This document shows, in pieces, positions 61,196 through 63,150 of a stretch of DNA of 63,150 bases. How positions within the stretch are numbered: the first letter of the stretch is position 1; the number at the start of each line of letters is the position of its first letter. The DNA lies in NCBI GenBank assembly GCA_003242085.1, contig QBML01000030.1:1-63150 (forward strand), in the 5' to 3' direction. This DNA comes from Pseudanabaena frigida (GTDB taxonomy: Bacteria > Cyanobacteriota > Cyanobacteriia > Pseudanabaenales > Pseudanabaenaceae). The translations under genes and the position numbers were made by a program. Under the pieces are notes generated by a model. That model saw nothing but the letters and a program-made list of their open reading frames with translations, was not told where the DNA came from and made no database searches.

Positions 61196-63103
61196 CTAAG
61201 TCTTGCCACACAAGTTTTGCCAGTGCGTCCAAATAATTACCATCGCCATCGTGTCGAGTCGGCAATATTGATAGAGCAATTCTTTCCATTGCGATCGCAC
61301 GTCTTGATTATTTTCATTATCCCGATTTTCACCATACATCAGGTCTTGATAGGCAAGCATCGCACCTGCTCCTTCATTGACAACTTGAATGCGATCGCCT
61401 ATTTGTAATTGGGGTAAAACATCGTAGGGACTGAGGATTTCGCCATCAACTTCGCGATAATATTCTTGGAAATGGGGAATTTCGTGGAGATAGGAATTAG
61501 TTTTCCAAACCGCAGGCAACACGCACTTTAGAGAAGTACGTCCTTTCATTAAGGGATGGAAATAATGCTTGAGAGTGAGGGCATTCATATCGACTAAATG
61601 AGATTTGCCCTTATTGCCGAGTTTGGCGGTATTCGCCAGCCATGTTTGCAGTTGGGGATTTTGATAGTCATAGGCCTGCATTTGATAGTAGATATCGCGC
61701 AAGACGCTATTTTCGTGGGTTGCCCATGTCAAAATTGTGCCGCGATCGCCTAAGCATTCCATTAAAGATTCGGCGAATTGAAAATTTGGGAAAGTATTTT
61801 CTAGATCGAGCCATTCTGTTTGAATCGGTAACGCATCTGGTTCAGCGATCGTATGACAACTCCATTGAAAAGCGACCTGCTCGTAGGGTTGCATCCCTGC
61901 GCGATAGGGAATTGCCATGCGTGATGTCTCAAAATCAATAAAGTGAATTGGATATTCAATCTGTTTGACGATTTGAGGAAGATGCTCTGATATCCATTCC
62001 TTATTTTTTTGAGTGTATTCGATTTGTATGAGTTGACGGTAGCTATAGGTGTAGTCATTGAGTTCTTCTAAGGGAACATCAAACATGCTTACTTTCTTTT
62101 GCTGAATTAGTTCGTTAACTAACGGTGTTTCATTGCCACCAATTCTGCCCATTTGATAGAGATCTAATACATGATGTTCGCGATCGGCTAAGTCACCCCA
62201 ACATTCTTTAAAACCATCTCGCGGATCGCGATCGCTAGCGCGGTATTCGCAGCCTTTGCAGCTTTTACTAATTGGTGCAAATATTTCAGGCGATCGCTCG
62301 ATCAGATAATTGATATATTTTTGGGATGAGGCGATCGTTGGCGTGATTAATTCAGCAACTTCTGTCTCAATGCTAACTTTGGTCAAAAAGCGATCGCTTT
62401 GAAGATCTTCGATATTGCCTGTAAAGTTAATATTAATTCCATTTAATTTAGAAAAAGAATTGCGATGCGTAGATGAGCGCTGAATCTGGAAGTAGGATGC
62501 GAGACGATCGATGGTGGTGGTTTTAGCGCGATCGGGAACGAGCAAATAAGGAGAGATTTGAGCTGTAAGATTGGGTAGAGATTCAGTTAGCATTTCTTGC
62601 AAAATTCCAACTTGATACGCGACATCTTCAATTATATATCTCCATTCACCGCCGACTTTACCAGTACGCTTGTTGCGAAACAGTGAGAGATTGCGATATT
62701 TTACTAAGTCTTCGTGGGCATTGCTATCAAAGCCCTTAGACCTGATTTCGATAATCTCAATGCGATCGCCCTGTTTGACGAGAATATCGGCACGGGCTAG
62801 TTTGTGCCCAGAATAGAGAACTGGCTCAAAGAGAACCACATTCTCTTTTTGTAATTGGGCGATCGTTTCTTGAGCGGCATTGGCAATACTTTCATCGGAG
62901 TTGAGATTGGCGGAAATATAGATGCCATCGGGATAGAGAAGGTGAGCAATCTTGCTGATGATGAAATTCCCATCTGCTAATATTCTGGTATACGAATCAA
63001 CACGATCGATAGTTGGATAGCCCAGCTTCTTGTAATAAAGTTTGGTCGTACAGCTGCGGGCGGTCTTGAGATCGGATTTCGTCAGATAAATAGGATGGGG
63101 CAT
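61196..63103 (-). CDS. Cas4/RecB-like nuclease fused to DUF2779 domain
   Basis: 635 residues. The N-terminal half (1-300) looks like a PD-(D/E)XK nuclease of the Cas4/RecB type: RADILV supplies the Asp, IEIIEIRSKG the Glu-x-(Lys) strand with Arg in place of Lys. Four cysteines (SCTTK near 17, CKGC near 281-284, and ECW near 298) could hold a [4Fe-4S] cluster. The C-terminal half (about 375-635) is DUF2779, opening IHFIDFETSRMAIPYRAG, with WATHENSVLRDI and the closing YQYCRLDTMAMVIIW motif, giving DEDD-like exonuclease acids (DFE, D in LVDMNAL, D in CRLDT). Role unknown; DNA or RNA processing by inference. It is complete and stands alone at the end of the window. Confidence 0.83.
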   Translation of the reverse strand: MPHPIYLTKSDLKTARSCTTKLYYKKLGYPTIDRVDSYTRILADGNFIISKIAHLLYPDGIYISANLNSDESIANAAQETIAQLQKENVVLFEPVLYSGHKLARADILVKQGDRIEIIEIRSKGFDSNAHEDLVKYRNLSLFRNKRTGKVGGEWRYIIEDVAYQVGILQEMLTESLPNLTAQISPYLLVPDRAKTTTIDRLASYFQIQRSSTHRNSFSKLNGININFTGNIEDLQSDRFLTKVSIETEVAELITPTIASSQKYINYLIERSPEIFAPISKSCKGCEYRASDRDPRDGFKECWGDLADREHHVLDLYQMGRIGGNETPLVNELIQQKKVSMFDVPLEELNDYTYSYRQLIQIEYTQKNKEWISEHLPQIVKQIEYPIHFIDFETSRMAIPYRAGMQPYEQVAFQWSCHTIAEPDALPIQTEWLDLENTFPNFQFAESLMECLGDRGTILTWATHENSVLRDIYYQMQAYDYQNPQLQTWLANTAKLGNKGKSHLVDMNALTLKHYFHPLMKGRTSLKCVLPAVWKTNSYLHEIPHFQEYYREVDGEILSPYDVLPQLQIGDRIQVVNEGAGAMLAYQDLMYGENRDNENNQDVRSQWKELLYQYCRLDTMAMVIIWTHWQNLCGKT

Positions 63104-63150
63104 ATTGCCTAATATTTCTAATTTCTAAAATATAGTTTTTCGTTTAGGAG
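63104..63150. other. Window edge
   Basis: 47 AT-rich bases upstream of the nuclease gene; too short to interpret. Confidence 0.4.

Noticed and set aside
1-63150. tRNA, rRNA, tmRNA or known riboswitch genes
   Set aside because: I scanned the gaps between genes by eye for T-loop and riboswitch cores and saw none; a covariance-model search was not possible.

Overview
The window is chromosomal DNA from a cyanobacterium. Three things show this: the HIP1 octamer GCGATCGC and its core CGATCG recur throughout, inside and outside genes; several genes belong to oxygenic phototrophs (isiA for the iron-stress chlorophyll protein, crtR carotenoid hydroxylase, gun4, a DUF92/VTE6-like gene); and several small cyanobacterial conserved proteins are present. 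The many near-perfect GC-poor/GC-rich hairpins after genes would fit a Pseudanabaena-like genome, but that is an impression, not a demonstrated assignment. I found no tRNA, rRNA, CRISPR array, integrase, transposase or prophage gene.

Layout. 1-5.8 kb: ribD, a frameshifted zinc alcohol dehydrogenase, the queE-queC pair of 7-deazaguanine synthesis, and recN. 5.9-15.4 kb: a minus-strand chemotaxis-type operon in the order CheY, CheW, methyl-accepting protein, very large CheA hybrid (related to the pil/pix/hmp loci that control type IV pilus motility). 16-31 kb: housekeeping and small conserved genes (comM, glycosyltransferase, M23 peptidase, pentapeptide protein, sdhA, a YidD-like protein with a cysteine-rich tail, gun4, a GERPI-repeat protein, a PFE-type surface protein, GAF protein, aroH). 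31-36 kb: a large protein with an EVE-like N-terminus, TPRs, a VEVEKI repeat tract and a NO VEIN/DUF3883-like C-terminus; then a minus-strand trio of membrane protein, putative SRPBCC protein and Rieske protein. 36-44.6 kb: M1 aminopeptidase with HEAT-like tail, DUF1361, VTE6-like, cyclic-nucleotide-binding protein, exonuclease III, pentapeptide protein, thiO, methyltransferase. 44.9-56 kb: a plus-strand iron island: isiA with a candidate Fur box, a possible 29-residue membrane peptide, FecCD permease, ABC ATPase, AMIN-TonB-dependent receptor, VOC protein, unknown helical protein, substrate-binding lipoprotein, exbB, exbD, an inserted mazEF pair, and tonB. 56-63 kb: crtR, DUF760 protein, ssb, a GyrA/ParC-type topoisomerase subunit and a Cas4/RecB-like plus DUF2779 nuclease.

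How the genes work together. The iron island forms a complete outer-membrane-to-cytoplasm uptake route (receptor, ExbB-ExbD-TonB energiser, binding protein, permease, ATPase) next to the antenna protein made under iron starvation. The chemotaxis cluster is a self-contained signalling module. Other genes are mostly single transcription units, separated by about thirty hairpins. A subset of those hairpins shares outer terminal repeats (TATAGCAATGCAA and its complement) around an AAAACCC...GGGTTTT stem, and they look like a small non-autonomous (MITE-like) repeat family.

Strongest candidates for something undescribed: the EVE-TPR-VEVEKI-DUF3883 protein at 31.0-33.1 kb, the small peptide between isiA and the iron transporter, the Rieske/SRPBCC/membrane trio, the GERPI-repeat protein, and the hairpin repeat family.
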